Source: Bacteroidetes bacterium UBA2664 (GTDB lineage Bacteria; Bacteroidota; Rhodothermia; Balneolales; Balneolaceae). From it: 64,000 bases of DNA. This document shows, piece by piece, positions 1-9,700 of the stretch; position 1 is the first letter of the stretch, and each line of letters opens with the position of its first letter. The position numbers and the translations under genes are program-made. The stretch is taken from contig DEMS01000027.1 of NCBI GenBank assembly GCA_002359315.1, forward strand, positions 1 to 64,000, given 5' to 3'. A model generated the notes under the pieces. That model ran no database searches. It saw nothing but the letters and a program-made list of their open reading frames with translations, and was not told the DNA's origin.

Positions 1-312
1 ACTTTATACATAGAAGGATGACGCAGAGGGATGGATCGTTGCTATGAGATCCTGAAATAAATTCAGGATGACGCATGGCAGGTTACCTGCCCTTCCACAG
101 CCTTCGTTTAAAGTCCAATAATCTGACTTTAAACTGTACAAGACAAACATAGGATGACGGCTTTTTTAGGATGGTATTTCACACTCGTTTCTTAGGATAA
201 AATAGAAACACTTGTTTTGAGCTGAACAGATGACTCAATATGACGTTTTCAATAATTTTATTCAATCTTATTTCGGACTCACTTTACATAAAATTGCACA
301 AAGAGAATCAGA
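1..312. other. Gene-free left edge with REP-like motifs
   Basis: No convincing gene is visible before the end of batE. The 9-mer AGGATGACG occurs three times (15-23, 65-73, 151-159), once directly after a perfect short hairpin. This resembles the degenerate intergenic repeats common in Bacteroidota-like genomes. A GTCCAA...GTACAAG pair at 113-142 partly imitates the promoter motif found elsewhere in the window, but its spacing is 23 bp rather than 21. Confidence 0.5.
49..69. repeat. REP-like hairpin
   Basis: Perfect inverted repeat ATCCTGAA / TTCAGGAT with a 5-nt AT loop, followed immediately by the GATGACG tail that recurs nearby. It may be a dispersed palindromic element or a transcript-end hairpin for batE, which ends at 313 on the minus strand. 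No T-tract supports a classical terminator. Confidence 0.5.
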
Positions 313-1077
313 TTACAAAATTTTCAACCCATCCTTTTTGACCCAGCCATACATTCCGTTCTCCAATCGAACATAGTTCCAATCCTGGTTGTCAGCTCCT
401 GTTTTAAAATCTACCCGCATGGTATACCCTTCATATGCAGTGGTTATGACTGATGAGGTTTCGTTGGGCCGTTCATACACTACACTTTGTCTATCGACCA
501 TTACAGCAGTACTGTATCTGCTGTTCTGGTAATAAATAATCCAGGAGAAGAGAAAAAGCAGAGTCATTAGGCTGAATGATATATAAGATCCTTTTCGGAG
601 AACGTTTTTTAAATCCACTCTAAACCAGGACCATATCAGCATTCCGGCTGCGCAATAAAAAAAGAAGAGGGCAGAAATCAAAATGGCATTGAGTCCGAAT
701 GTATCAGATAAAAATTGAAAAAATTGATCCCATGGAAGGGCGGGAAGAACGGCAGATTTTCTGGAAAAACGATCATTAACATAGAGAAGGGCATCCTCGG
801 CCAGATCAGCGGTTTCTTCAAACTGTTTTGCTTTCAACAGATAATATTTTGCGACTCCGAGTGAATCAATTTGCGAATAAGCGATTCCCATATTTAGCCA
901 AAGAGCTCCCGATTCAAAACCGTCATCGGCGATCGATTGATAGATCTGGATTGCATCTGCATATTCACTCTCATTCAGCAAGGTATTTGCACTATCAAAT
1001 CGCGACTGTTGAGCTGTTAGAGAAGCTGCAGTGAGGAGTAACAGGAAGATCGATATCACAATTTTTTTACGGATCAA
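313..1077 (-). CDS. batE: BatE-like TPR/SH3 membrane protein
   Basis: This is the third gene of a batC-batD-batE run and resembles BatE of the Bacteroides aerotolerance cluster. An N-terminal signal or anchor segment (about residues 5-22) is followed by a TPR-like helical part (about 25-100), hydrophobic segments around 120-185 and a C-terminal SH3-like domain (about 190-254, with VYERPNETS and WNYVRLENGMYGWV). The apparent start is TTG and overlaps the batD stop as TTGA, which suggests translational coupling. It probably acts at the inner membrane or periplasm together with BatD. The exact biochemical role of Bat proteins is poorly defined. The start codon is the least certain part. Confidence 0.8.
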   Translation of the reverse strand: MIRKKIVISIFLLLLTAASLTAQQSRFDSANTLLNESEYADAIQIYQSIADDGFESGALWLNMGIAYSQIDSLGVAKYYLLKAKQFEETADLAEDALLYVNDRFSRKSAVLPALPWDQFFQFLSDTFGLNAILISALFFFYCAAGMLIWSWFRVDLKNVLRKGSYISFSLMTLLFLFSWIIYYQNSRYSTAVMVDRQSVVYERPNETSSVITTAYEGYTMRVDFKTGADNQDWNYVRLENGMYGWVKKDGLKIL

Positions 1078-2861
1078 AGCTGTTTACTCAATTCTGTAAT
1101 TAAAGATTCAGTCCTGTTAATATCATATTTAAAATCAGAAGCTGATCCGGTGGGTGCGTAGCTAATAGTAGCACATTTATCCAGAATAGATCGCAGATGG
1201 TTATAGGTTTCTCCAACAATACCGGCTTCTTTTGCAGCTTCTAAAATTTCACGATCCGACAATCCTGCTTCCGGTAAATTCAATCTATCGGAGATATACC
1301 CTGTAACTGTTTTATGAAGTAGATTATAGACCTCTTTTGCATCATTATCATAGGCGATGCTCTTTGCCTGTTGTATCCGATCCGAAGCAACGTCTTTGGC
1401 ATAGTGGGCCCGGGCGAAGGAACGGTCAGAATATAAACGGTTTGATAATTTTCTTTTTTGATAACCTATTATTAATCCTGCAAGAGGTATCAATAACAAT
1501 AACCAAAACCAGACGCGCGAAAATATTGGCTTGGAAGACCCATTTTCCCAGATAGCCAGGCCCGTTACCGGTTGGAGTCGGGGGGTCTGATTGTTGGATG
1601 TTACACCGGTTAATTGTCTTTCAGCGGAAGGGGTTACATTAAATGGGATTTCAGGAAGTGTAATGTATCGATAACTTCGTGTTTGGGGGTTAAAAACAGC
1701 CACTCGTTCAGACGGGATTACATATCGGCCGGGTGCACGGGGAGCCATCAATTCTGTGAATGTTTTTTCTCCGCTTATATTAGATCCGGTTCTTTGAATA
1801 TTACTATTCTCTTGTGGAGAATAATACTCTAATCCATCCGGAAGATTATAATCAGGTTTTCTAATCAACGGAATGTTACCCGTACCTTCTACGACGGTAA
1901 TAAGCTCAATGGATTCACCGGTCACCACTTCTCGTTGCGATAACCGTCTCTGAACCCTTAAATCCCCAACTGCATTAATAGAAAGTGCATTATTTACTGC
2001 CGGAAGGGATCCTACATTTAGTGTAAGCGGCTCAGATTCAAGTGAAATGCGTCGTTGGTTGGCACCTGAACCAAAAAAGCTTCCAAAAGGATCGTTTCGA
2101 GAGGGTTGTGTACGTACTCCAACGGTTAAAGGAAACTCAGCGAGGGTAAGTTCACCGCTTCTGCTTGGGAAGAGGGCATATCTGATCAGTGTTGCTTTCC
2201 TGTAACGGACCCCATTAACAATCACAGATTCTGCCTGCGGCTGTCTCTCATTTTGCAGCTCTTCTTTCCAAAATCCATCCGTTCGCCATCCGGCTGTTGG
2301 CTGAAAGGATGAGATTTCAATCCCCTGTTTAAAGTAGAGTACCAAACTTGCAATGATCTGTTGGCCCGGTACTACATTGCGCTGATCCAGTTCTATTCGT
2401 AAATAAATATCAGGATTTTGGTCACGCTCACTCTCGGCAAGTTGATCTCTCTGAAGAATTTCAATATCAATAGGATCCGTTTGTACTTCTGCCCCATCAA
2501 TTTCAATCGTAACCGGAGGTATTGTGTAGCTTCCTGTATCCTGCGCGATCAATGCATAGCTATACGTCGTCGTGGTGCTTGTTCGGGCATTTACAATAGA
2601 TATGCTGGTACTTCGGGATGGGGTTGTTGATAAAACACGAACGCCATCTATTTCAGGCAGAACCGGAAGAGACACATTGCGCATGGTTGTCCCGGATACC
2701 TGGATACTCAGGGTAAACTGCTCACCGATAAAAATCTGATTCTCTGATACCGTTGCTTCAACGGAATAATCCTGTCCTAAGAGTTGTGAAGGAGATAATA
2801 GCACAAATCCGACAGAATAGAGCCACAGTAGAACAACATTTAACTTACCAATCTTTCTCAT
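1074..2861 (-). CDS. batD: BatD-like membrane protein
   Basis: BatD-family protein of about 595 residues. It has a signal peptide (hydrophobic stretch then LLGQ near residue 30), a long beta-rich periplasmic part beginning YSVEATVSENQIFIGEQ that is typical of BatD, a C-terminal transmembrane segment (VWFWLLLLIPLAGLIIGY) and a cytoplasmic helical tail. I chose the ATG at 2861 (MRKIGKLN) over an upstream in-frame start at 2933. It places the signal peptide at the N-terminus and gives a short 17-bp overlap with batC, while the longer form would add a basic, Gln-rich extension inside batC. It ends in a TTGA overlap with batE. BatD proteins are linked to VWA-domain BatA/B proteins and envelope stress tolerance, but no batA or batB is adjacent here. 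Confidence 0.85.
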   Translation of the reverse strand: MRKIGKLNVVLLWLYSVGFVLLSPSQLLGQDYSVEATVSENQIFIGEQFTLSIQVSGTTMRNVSLPVLPEIDGVRVLSTTPSRSTSISIVNARTSTTTTYSYALIAQDTGSYTIPPVTIEIDGAEVQTDPIDIEILQRDQLAESERDQNPDIYLRIELDQRNVVPGQQIIASLVLYFKQGIEISSFQPTAGWRTDGFWKEELQNERQPQAESVIVNGVRYRKATLIRYALFPSRSGELTLAEFPLTVGVRTQPSRNDPFGSFFGSGANQRRISLESEPLTLNVGSLPAVNNALSINAVGDLRVQRRLSQREVVTGESIELITVVEGTGNIPLIRKPDYNLPDGLEYYSPQENSNIQRTGSNISGEKTFTELMAPRAPGRYVIPSERVAVFNPQTRSYRYITLPEIPFNVTPSAERQLTGVTSNNQTPRLQPVTGLAIWENGSSKPIFSRVWFWLLLLIPLAGLIIGYQKRKLSNRLYSDRSFARAHYAKDVASDRIQQAKSIAYDNDAKEVYNLLHKTVTGYISDRLNLPEAGLSDREILEAAKEAGIVGETYNHLRSILDKCATISYAPTGSASDFKYDINRTESLITELSKQL

Positions 2862-3567
2862 TTCCTGATGGTGGTTCTGTTGATTCTTTTTTTTGACTTT
2901 CCAGGAGTTCTCTCTCCAGCTGTTCAAGAGCATCCAGGATGTTTTGAGCCTCTTCAGGTGTCATTTCAAGGGGTTCCGGCTGATTCTGGGAATCACTTTC
3001 TTCCTGATCTTGATCACCCGGTTGTTGCTCGGATTCAGAGTCTTGATCTTGATCTTGATCCTGATCCTGTTGGTCATTCTGTTGATCCGAGTTTTCCTGA
3101 TCATCCTCACCCTCTCCGGATTCTGAATCAGGGTCTTGTTCTTGTTGCTCTTCCTGCTCTTGCTGTTTCTGCAGTGCCAATTCATAATTGAATTTGGCAT
3201 CGGCATCATTGGGATTATTCCTCAGGGCCTCCCTGAAATAATCAACCGCCTCCTGATATTTTGCCTGATCGGTCAGCATCCTACCTTTGTTATAGTCCGC
3301 GTATGATTTTTCGACGGGCAACTCGGTTAAACTTTTATATCGATCATAAGCTTCCGTGGCTGCATCATTCTGACCCAGTTCATAGAGAGTTCTGGCCAGG
3401 TTAAAATGAAGATGTGGGTTGTCCGGATCTTGCGATATCGCTTGTTGATATAGTTCTGCAGCTTCCGCGTAATTTCCCTGTTCAAAGGCACTATTTGCCT
3501 TTCGGGCATCATTCAGAGATGTTGCCATCAAAAAGAGCGATAAAAATACAATCGGAATTAATTTCAT
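2845..3567 (-). CDS. batC: BatC-like TPR protein with acidic Gln-rich tail
   Basis: About 240 residues: a short signal peptide (MKLIPIVFLSLFLMATS), three TPR-like repeats (about 20-140, including NPHLHFNLARTLYELGQ and NDADAKFNYELALQ), and then a low-complexity tail rich in Glu, Gln, Asp and Ser (about 145-210). This layout matches BatC of Bat operons. The ATG at 3567 is preferred to an in-frame GTG at 3570. The tail includes a QD dipeptide run encoded by a hexanucleotide repeat (3041-3070), which could change length by slippage. It is the first gene of the batC-D-E unit; yebC lies 73 bp upstream on the same strand. Confidence 0.8.
   Translation of the reverse strand: MKLIPIVFLSLFLMATSLNDARKANSAFEQGNYAEAAELYQQAISQDPDNPHLHFNLARTLYELGQNDAATEAYDRYKSLTELPVEKSYADYNKGRMLTDQAKYQEAVDYFREALRNNPNDADAKFNYELALQKQQEQEEQQEQDPDSESGEGEDDQENSDQQNDQQDQDQDQDQDSESEQQPGDQDQEESDSQNQPEPLEMTPEEAQNILDALEQLERELLESQKKESTEPPSGNEKDW
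3041..3070. repeat. Hexanucleotide repeat inside batC
   Basis: Five tandem copies of a TGATCT/TGATCC-type hexamer on the plus strand, encoding the Gln-Asp dipeptide run of BatC. Because the unit is six bases, copy-number change would lengthen or shorten the acidic linker without shifting frame. Confidence 0.75.
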
Positions 3568-3640
3568 CACACTGTAAAGTTTAAGGACTATCTATTCGGA
3601 ATTTATAACGGAATGAAGCAACAATGCGTATATCAAAATG

Positions 3641-4402
3641 CTAATCATTCTCTTCCATCAACGCTATAATTTCATCATCTATTTTTAAGTTGGTAAATAC
3701 ATTGGACACATCATCATTATCATCAAAAAGGTCCATCAACTTAAGGTTTTTTATGGCTATATCGGGTTCGGCTGCCATTTCGATCATTGGAATGCGAACC
3801 AGTTCGGCGGATTCAATCTTAATTCCCTGTTCTTCCAGGGTTTTACGCACGTCAATCAGATTCTCACGGGAGGTATAGATCTCGAATAGTGTATCTTGCA
3901 ACTCTACATCTTCTGCTCCGGCATCGATCGCAGTCAGCATAAACTCTTCTTCATCCAGCCCATCTGCATTCACTTTTATGGATCCCTTTTGGTTGAACAG
4001 ATATGAGACGGAGCCATCCGTTCCCAAATTTCCACCGTGTTTTGTAAAGAGGTGCCGAATCTCTCCAACGGTTCGGTTCACATTATCACTTGTGGCTTCA
4101 ATGAAAAAGGCAATGCCGCCCGGGCCATATCCTTCATAGGTAATCTCTTCGTAGTTTGCAGAACCATCGTTCAGCTCACCGGTGCCTTTTTTGATGGCCC
4201 GCTCAATGTTATCCTTAGGCAGATTAACAGCTTTGGCATTTTGGATTGCCAATGAGAGCCGGGCATTCATATTCGGGTCGCCGCCACCCTCTCTGGCAGC
4301 GACTGTAATTTCCCGCGTATGTTTTGTAAACGCCTTAGAGCGTTTAGCATCTTCACGTGCTTTGCGATGCTTTATATTTGCCCATTTACTATGTCCTGCC
4401 AT
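3641..4402 (-). CDS. yebC: YebC/PmpR-family protein
   Basis: A 253-residue member of the YebC family, recognised by its N-terminus MAGHSKWANIKHRKAR and by GGIAFFIEATSDNVNRTVGEIRH in the middle domain. Family members have been described as DNA-binding regulators and more recently as translation factors that relieve ribosome stalling; the sequence does not say which applies here. Length and domain order are normal for the family, with an acidic C-terminal end. The ATG start is supported by the conserved N-terminus. It precedes batC on the same strand but is probably functionally separate. Confidence 0.95.
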   Translation of the reverse strand: MAGHSKWANIKHRKAREDAKRSKAFTKHTREITVAAREGGGDPNMNARLSLAIQNAKAVNLPKDNIERAIKKGTGELNDGSANYEEITYEGYGPGGIAFFIEATSDNVNRTVGEIRHLFTKHGGNLGTDGSVSYLFNQKGSIKVNADGLDEEEFMLTAIDAGAEDVELQDTLFEIYTSRENLIDVRKTLEEQGIKIESAELVRIPMIEMAAEPDIAIKNLKLMDLFDDNDDVSNVFTNLKIDDEIIALMEEND

Positions 4403-4844
4403 AAAAAAAATTGTTGGTTTAAAACTGAATATTCAAAAGAATCTGAATTTACAACAAAAGCAGATTTTGTCCGATAAATACGTTTCAAATATAATGGAAT
4501 TGTCCATTTTCACCTAATGTTCCGGAACCGGAAAGAGTAGCTTAGAGCTGTCCGGCTTTGAGTCAAACTTATTTGAAGAGAATATTCAATTAAACTGTGA
4601 TCAAAAAAGACGGTTATCCAACTTGTTGATTAGTAAACAAAAATAATGTTGTTTGCTAAACAACACATTTCACATAATCCGTTTTGGTTAATGATACATT
4701 TCGACTTCACAGTGATAGAAATTTCATGTAGAAGAGAACTTTACAACTTTTAAGAGTGTTTTTATGACAATATTTCCTACCATTGTTGTAGTATATACAA
4801 GTAGACGCGATTGAGGTGTAAATCAAAAAAAGAAAGGGTTTTAA
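4403..4844. other. Divergent intergenic region between yebC and bshA
   Basis: A 442-bp gene-free region that must hold the promoters of yebC (leftward) and bshA (rightward). No convincing coding sequence or RNA gene is seen. It contains the palindrome annotated separately (4647-4665) and a weaker TTGTT-N8-AACAA inverted repeat just upstream (4623-4640). AAAGGG shortly before the bshA ATG may be a weak ribosome binding site. Confidence 0.5.
4647..4665. promoter_or_regulatory. Perfect 8-bp palindrome, possible operator
   Basis: TGTTGTTT-GCT-AAACAACA is a perfect inverted repeat with a 3-nt centre, about 180 bp before bshA and 245 bp before yebC. Its size and symmetry suit a dimeric repressor, and no T-tract follows as in a terminator. 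A related TTGTT/AACAA pair lies about 10 bp upstream. The regulator is unknown. Confidence 0.4.
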
Positions 4845-5978
4845 ATGAATATCGGAATTGTTTGTTATCCAACTTTTGGGGGAAGCGGTGTTGTAGCGAC
4901 TGAGTTGGCGAAAGGGCTTGCCAACCGTGGACACACACTTCATATTCTAAGTTATGCCAGGCCGGCTCGGCTCGATTCATTCCGAACGGACATTACCTAC
5001 CATGAAGTAGATTTGAGTTCCTATCCGCTTTTTGAATATCCGCCCTACGACCTGGCCCTTGCAAATATGATGGTGAACCTGATTCAATTTGAAAAGCTGG
5101 ATATATTGCATGTTCACTATGCCATTCCACACGCTACCAGTGCATACCTGGCGAAACAGATTTTAAATAGTAAAGCTTCCAAAGTGCCTGTCATCACAAC
5201 ACTTCACGGAACCGATATTACATTGATTGGAAGTGATCCCACTTACAAGCAGGTTGTGGACTTTTCAATCAACCAAAGTGACGGTGTAACGGCTGTCTCC
5301 GAATACTTAAGGGATGAGACCTACCGGCTGTTTGATATCAAAAAAGATATCAAAGTCATTCCAAATTTTATAGATCTGGATCGATTTAAAAAATCAAAAA
5401 AAGAGCATTTTAAGAGAGCTATTTGTCCGGATGGGGAGAAAGTAGTGACCCACGTATCAAACTTCAGAGAAGTAAAACGGGTGCCGGATGTGATTGAAAC
5501 ATTTAGCCACGTGTTAACGAATGGAGTTAAAGCGAAACTGTTAATGGTTGGCGACGGGCCGGATCGATCAAAAGCAGAGCTAAAATGCCGGGAATTGGGA
5601 ATGTGTGATCATGTCCGTTTTTTGGGAAAACAGGAACAGGTTGAAGAGGTACTATCGATTTCTGACCTGTTTTTAATACCGTCGGGCAGTGAAACCTTTG
5701 GTTTGGCGGCACTCGAAGCGATGAGTTGCAGTGTTCCGGTAGTCAGTTCCAATATCGGCGGATTGCCGGAGGTAAACATACACGGGGTTACCGGTTATCT
5801 GTGCGAATTGGGTGATGTTCAAGCGATGGGTGAGTATTCTACAAAAATCCTGACGGATGAAAAATTGCATGCTAAAATGTCAAAAGCAGCCAGGGAGAGA
5901 GCAGAGACATTTGAAATGGATGCCATCGTAACCGAATATGAAGATTACTACGAAGAGATTCGGGCTCAGTTGGCGTAG
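4845..5978 (+). CDS. bshA: N-acetyl-alpha-D-glucosaminyl L-malate synthase BshA
   Basis: A 377-residue GT4-family glycosyltransferase that makes GlcNAc-malate, the first step of bacillithiol synthesis. The N-terminus MNIGIVCYPTFGGSGVVATE is diagnostic for BshA and contains the nucleotide-sugar loop. The second Rossmann domain has VSNFREVKR and LMVGDGPDR, and the GT4 signature GSETFGLAALEAMSCSVPVV lies at about residues 285-305. Bacillithiol use fits Bacteroidota/Balneolaeota as well as Firmicutes. BshB and BshC are not in the window. The gene stands alone, 224 bp before the next one. Confidence 0.95.
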   Translation: MNIGIVCYPTFGGSGVVATELAKGLANRGHTLHILSYARPARLDSFRTDITYHEVDLSSYPLFEYPPYDLALANMMVNLIQFEKLDILHVHYAIPHATSAYLAKQILNSKASKVPVITTLHGTDITLIGSDPTYKQVVDFSINQSDGVTAVSEYLRDETYRLFDIKKDIKVIPNFIDLDRFKKSKKEHFKRAICPDGEKVVTHVSNFREVKRVPDVIETFSHVLTNGVKAKLLMVGDGPDRSKAELKCRELGMCDHVRFLGKQEQVEEVLSISDLFLIPSGSETFGLAALEAMSCSVPVVSSNIGGLPEVNIHGVTGYLCELGDVQAMGEYSTKILTDEKLHAKMSKAARERAETFEMDAIVTEYEDYYEEIRAQLA

Positions 5979-6104
5979 TCAAAAAAGAAGGTAAAAAACT
6001 TGGCAACTCAAAAATTATAATAAAATTAAGTTGTATAAGTGTTCATTGCAGATCGTCACATTCCAATGGTTACATATTTGAGTATTGAAAAGTAGTCTTG
6101 CGAA

Positions 6105-6165
6105 AATAAGTCCAAATTTTTGCATGGATAATCCAAGACTTTTTCAAAGTAATATTGTACTATAG
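6105..6165 (+). promoter_or_regulatory. 21-bp direct-repeat promoter, site A
   Basis: Half-sites TCCAA (6111-6115) and TCCAAG (6132-6137) lie in direct orientation exactly 21 bp apart, followed by a -10-like TACTATAG at 6158-6165. The same architecture recurs at four more promoters in the window. It would drive the receiver gene at 6203 and probably the kinase at 6701. Spacing fits an AraC-family dimer overlapping the -35 region. Confidence 0.7.
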
Positions 6166-6202
6166 GTAAGATTTTTAAAATAGATTATAAGACATATTAC
6201 AT

Positions 6203-6583
6203 ATGAAATTTTTAGTTGTTGATGATGAACGGGATGTGGAAATGCTTTTCCGGCAAAAATTCAGAAAAGAGATACGAAGCGGATTGGTAGAACTGGAATT
6301 TGCTTTTTCAGGCAAGGACGCGCTTGACCGCCTACATAGCACCCAACCACCGGATGTTCTCTATATTTTTTCAGATATCAATATGCCGGGAATGTCAGGT
6401 TTGGAGTTATTGGAAATTGTAAAGTCTCAGTTTCCTCATATCAAAGTCAGTATGATTTCCGCATACGGTGATAATGAAAATTACGAAAGAGCAATCCGCA
6501 ATGGTGCCAAAGAATTTTTTACGAAACCGATCGATTTTGATTCTCTGAAAGAGGAAGTATTTGAAATACTTGAGGCTGAGTAA
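6203..6583 (+). CDS. Single-domain response regulator, copy 1
   Basis: A 126-residue stand-alone CheY-like receiver. The acidic pocket is Asp7-Asp8, the phosphoacceptor is Asp58 in FSDINMPGMSG, the switch Ser is Ser85 in SMISAYGD, and the conserved Lys is Lys108 in FFTKPID. No output domain is present, so it probably passes phosphate on or acts by protein contact. It is followed 117 bp later by a propeller kinase that lacks its own receiver, its likely partner. It differs from the copy at 19485 at only nine residues, several of them at the extreme C-terminus, and a more distant paralogue lies at 43415. Promoter site A lies just upstream. Confidence 0.93.
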   Translation: MKFLVVDDERDVEMLFRQKFRKEIRSGLVELEFAFSGKDALDRLHSTQPPDVLYIFSDINMPGMSGLELLEIVKSQFPHIKVSMISAYGDNENYERAIRNGAKEFFTKPIDFDSLKEEVFEILEAE

Positions 6584-6688
6584 ATAAATTGTCCCAATGA
6601 ATTCATCCTCTCTAAATAGAAATTTTTACTATACTTAATCTCAAACCGGATGAGTTTTTTTACTCAAAACAGATAAATTACTGCCTTC

Positions 6689-6694
6689 GGAGGG
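6689..6694 (+). promoter_or_regulatory. Strong Shine-Dalgarno before propeller kinase
   Basis: GGAGGG six bases before the ATG at 6701. Most genes here lack such a sequence, so this supports that start and suggests efficient separate initiation of the kinase downstream of the receiver gene. Confidence 0.6.
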
Positions 6695-6700
6695 AATCTT

Positions 6701-9700
6701 ATGAATACCCGGCTCAAGCCAATCTCTGCTATCCTATCACTTATGGTTTGTGTGTTATTCATTGTAACAACAACGATTACAGCCCAATCCGGCAGTGAAA
6801 TTTACAGGCATATTACATCAAGAGACGGTATTTCAAATACATTTGTATGGGAGATGATGCAAGACCGTCAGGGGTTTATCTGGATTGCAGGAAATAACGG
6901 TTTAGACAGATATGATGGTTACAATGTGACCACATTTAGGAATGATCCCAACAATGAGACAACCATTACTGCCGGTTCTGTATTCAGTTTATTTGAAGAC
7001 CGGAACGGATTAATATGGATAGGTACCGGTTTGGGAATCAGTGTATTTGACCCCAAAACCGAATTATTCCTACAAGTTCAGGGGCCTGAAAATGGACCGG
7101 CACTAAGAAGTATCAGGGGCGTTTTCCAGGATGATGATGGCACAATGTGGTTTGGTGGATTAAGAGGAATTTACAAATTTCAGCCAGGATATATAGAATC
7201 AGAAAGCCGTGAAGCACATTTTTACGGGCTTGAAGAGGTGTCAGATACACCTCAACTGGTTCAGACGATTGAAAAAGGAATGGACGGACAATTATGGGTC
7301 GGTACAGAGCAGGGAATCCATAGGTTTGATCCCGAGAGTGAAGAATTCACAAAAATAGAATCTTTTTCAGATCGTCTGGATCCGGTATTAAACAGTGCTA
7401 TATGGAAGATCTTCCGGGACAGTAATGAGAATGTCTGGATCAGTTCAGATCTTGGTTTGGCCGTATGGAGAAGTGGAGAAGACGAACCTGAATTGATTCC
7501 CGAGTTAGGTGATGGGACTGTTGACTTGACCGGACAATTTATGCAGTCGATTACTGAAGATATCGATGGATATATTTGGTTAGGAACCGGTGAAATTGGT
7601 GCAATAAAATATCACCCGGAATCCGGAGTGGTTCAGAGATTTCGCCATAACAGTAATAATCAGAACAGCATCAGTGAAGATGATGTGCATTATGTTTTTA
7701 AAGACAGTGATGACAATGTTTGGTTTGGATACCACAATGTTGGCATCAGTGTGATGTACACCCAGCCCTGGGAATACAGTTTCAATCAGTTGACGGACTC
7801 AGATGATCCGGCTCACCCATTAAATGATATTCATACGGTACAGGAAGATGAAGCGGGAAATATATGGATGGCAACCCATGGGGGGTTAATTCGGTTGCCT
7901 TCAGATGGGGGTTCAATGGAGACATTTTTACCGGATCCGGGAAATACGGAGCCGGATAATACAGAAAATCAAATTGCCGGCTTATTACAGACAGGAAACC
8001 AGGTGTTTGTGTGGACACACGCATTAAAATACCATGTTTTTAATATCGATCAAGAACAATTTACACTGATTGATATTCCTGATGATACTCAGTTTTCGTT
8101 TCTAAATATGACAACAGAAACTGATTTTTATGTTGGTACTTTTGGAGGAAGTGAATTTATAAAAGTGCAAAAAGATGACTTATCGGTGTCTGTTATTGAA
8201 GCGCCTCGTCGTGATCCGGATCCAAGTACTAACAGAGCAATAATGCCTCATGTAAGCTCTCAGGGAGATATTAATATAAAATTTGTTTATCTGGAGGTCC
8301 AAAATTTTTATTGGGATTATTTTCTCTATGAACCGGAGGGGGATATATTCACAAAATTGGATATGCAATCTCCGGATGGAGTTTCACTGTTTCGCCCTTC
8401 TTCGATATCAAATAATGATGAAGGTGTTCTCTGGTTAATTACGAACTTGGGTGTCCTTCGTGAAGATCTGATCAACAATCAAAGCCGATTTTTGTTTCAA
8501 AGTGATGCCGGATTATTTTCCGATACGGTAAATGAAATTCTTGAAGATGAAAACGGATACCTATGGATTGGCGGTGTTTCAGAAGTCATCAAGTTAGATC
8601 CGGTCACTGAAAATCTTACCATATTTGAGGCTGACCCATTGAGAAAACCTGAATTTTTCAGGAATTCTGCGCAGCTGAATAACGGAGATATCATTTTTTC
8701 CGGTGTTGGGGGATATGTACGATTTGACCCCGATCAGCAATTGGAAGATCCGGGTATTCAAAATATTCACATTACTGAATTGCGATCCGGAGCTGAAACA
8801 TTCACTACACTCAATTCAGATGACGAATATGAAATAGATCACACAAATAACAATCTGTCATTCTCCTATTTGGCCCTGAACTACCGAAACCCCTCCACGA
8901 CCCGATATCGGTATCGTTTGACCGGTTATAATGATGAATGGACAGAAGTTGGCATGCAGCGAAGTGTTTTTCTTGCAAACCTGCCACCGGGTAATTATAT
9001 ATTTCAGGTTCAGGCTGCCCAAAGATTTGGATCTTTCAGCAATACAACTGCAGAATTAGATATTGCAGTGCTTCCCCCATGGTGGAGAACAGTTCCTGCA
9101 TATCTGTTTTTTGTGCTTTTGCTGGCTGGGGGAGTGTATACTGTTGACCGGGTTCAGCGCCGGAGGGTAATTCGCAGGGAACGTGAAATGGCAAGAGAAA
9201 AAGAGCTCGCCCAGGCGAAAGAGATTGAAAAAGCGTATGAACATTTGAAAGCCGCCCAGGATCAGCTTGTGCAGCAGGAAAAACTGGCTTCGCTTGGACA
9301 GTTAACGGCCGGTATTGCCCATGAGATTAAGAATCCGCTCAATTTTGTGAATAATTTTTCTGAGTTGAGTGTGGAGTTGATAGAGGAGGCGAGGAAGGGG
9401 TTGTCAGCAGTCAGCCGTCAGATTTCAGGGAATTCTGGCAAAGGTTCGACATCTTCTGATTCTACTGCGAAGGATAACGAGGGTGCGGGTGCGAATACGA
9501 AGGCGGGGGATGAAAATCACATAGATGAAACCTTCCAAATTTTAGACGATATCGAAGCTAATCTGCGAAAAATCCATGAACATGGCTCCCGGGCTGATTC
9601 CATTGTTAAATCGATGCTTCAGCACTCGAGAGGTGGCACCGGCAAAATGGTGCCCACAGATTTAAACGCCCTCATCAAAGAATACGTGAATCTTGCTTTT

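Noticed and set aside
113..142. A sixth copy of the direct-repeat promoter (GTCCAA ... GTACAAG)
   Set aside because: Half-sites are 23 bp apart, no TA-type -10 lies at the fixed distance, and no plus-strand gene follows.
4775..4802. A degenerate direct-repeat site before bshA (TCCTA ... TACAAG at 21 bp)
   Set aside because: The first half-site has a mismatch and no -10-like box occurs at the conserved position, so a chance match is likely.
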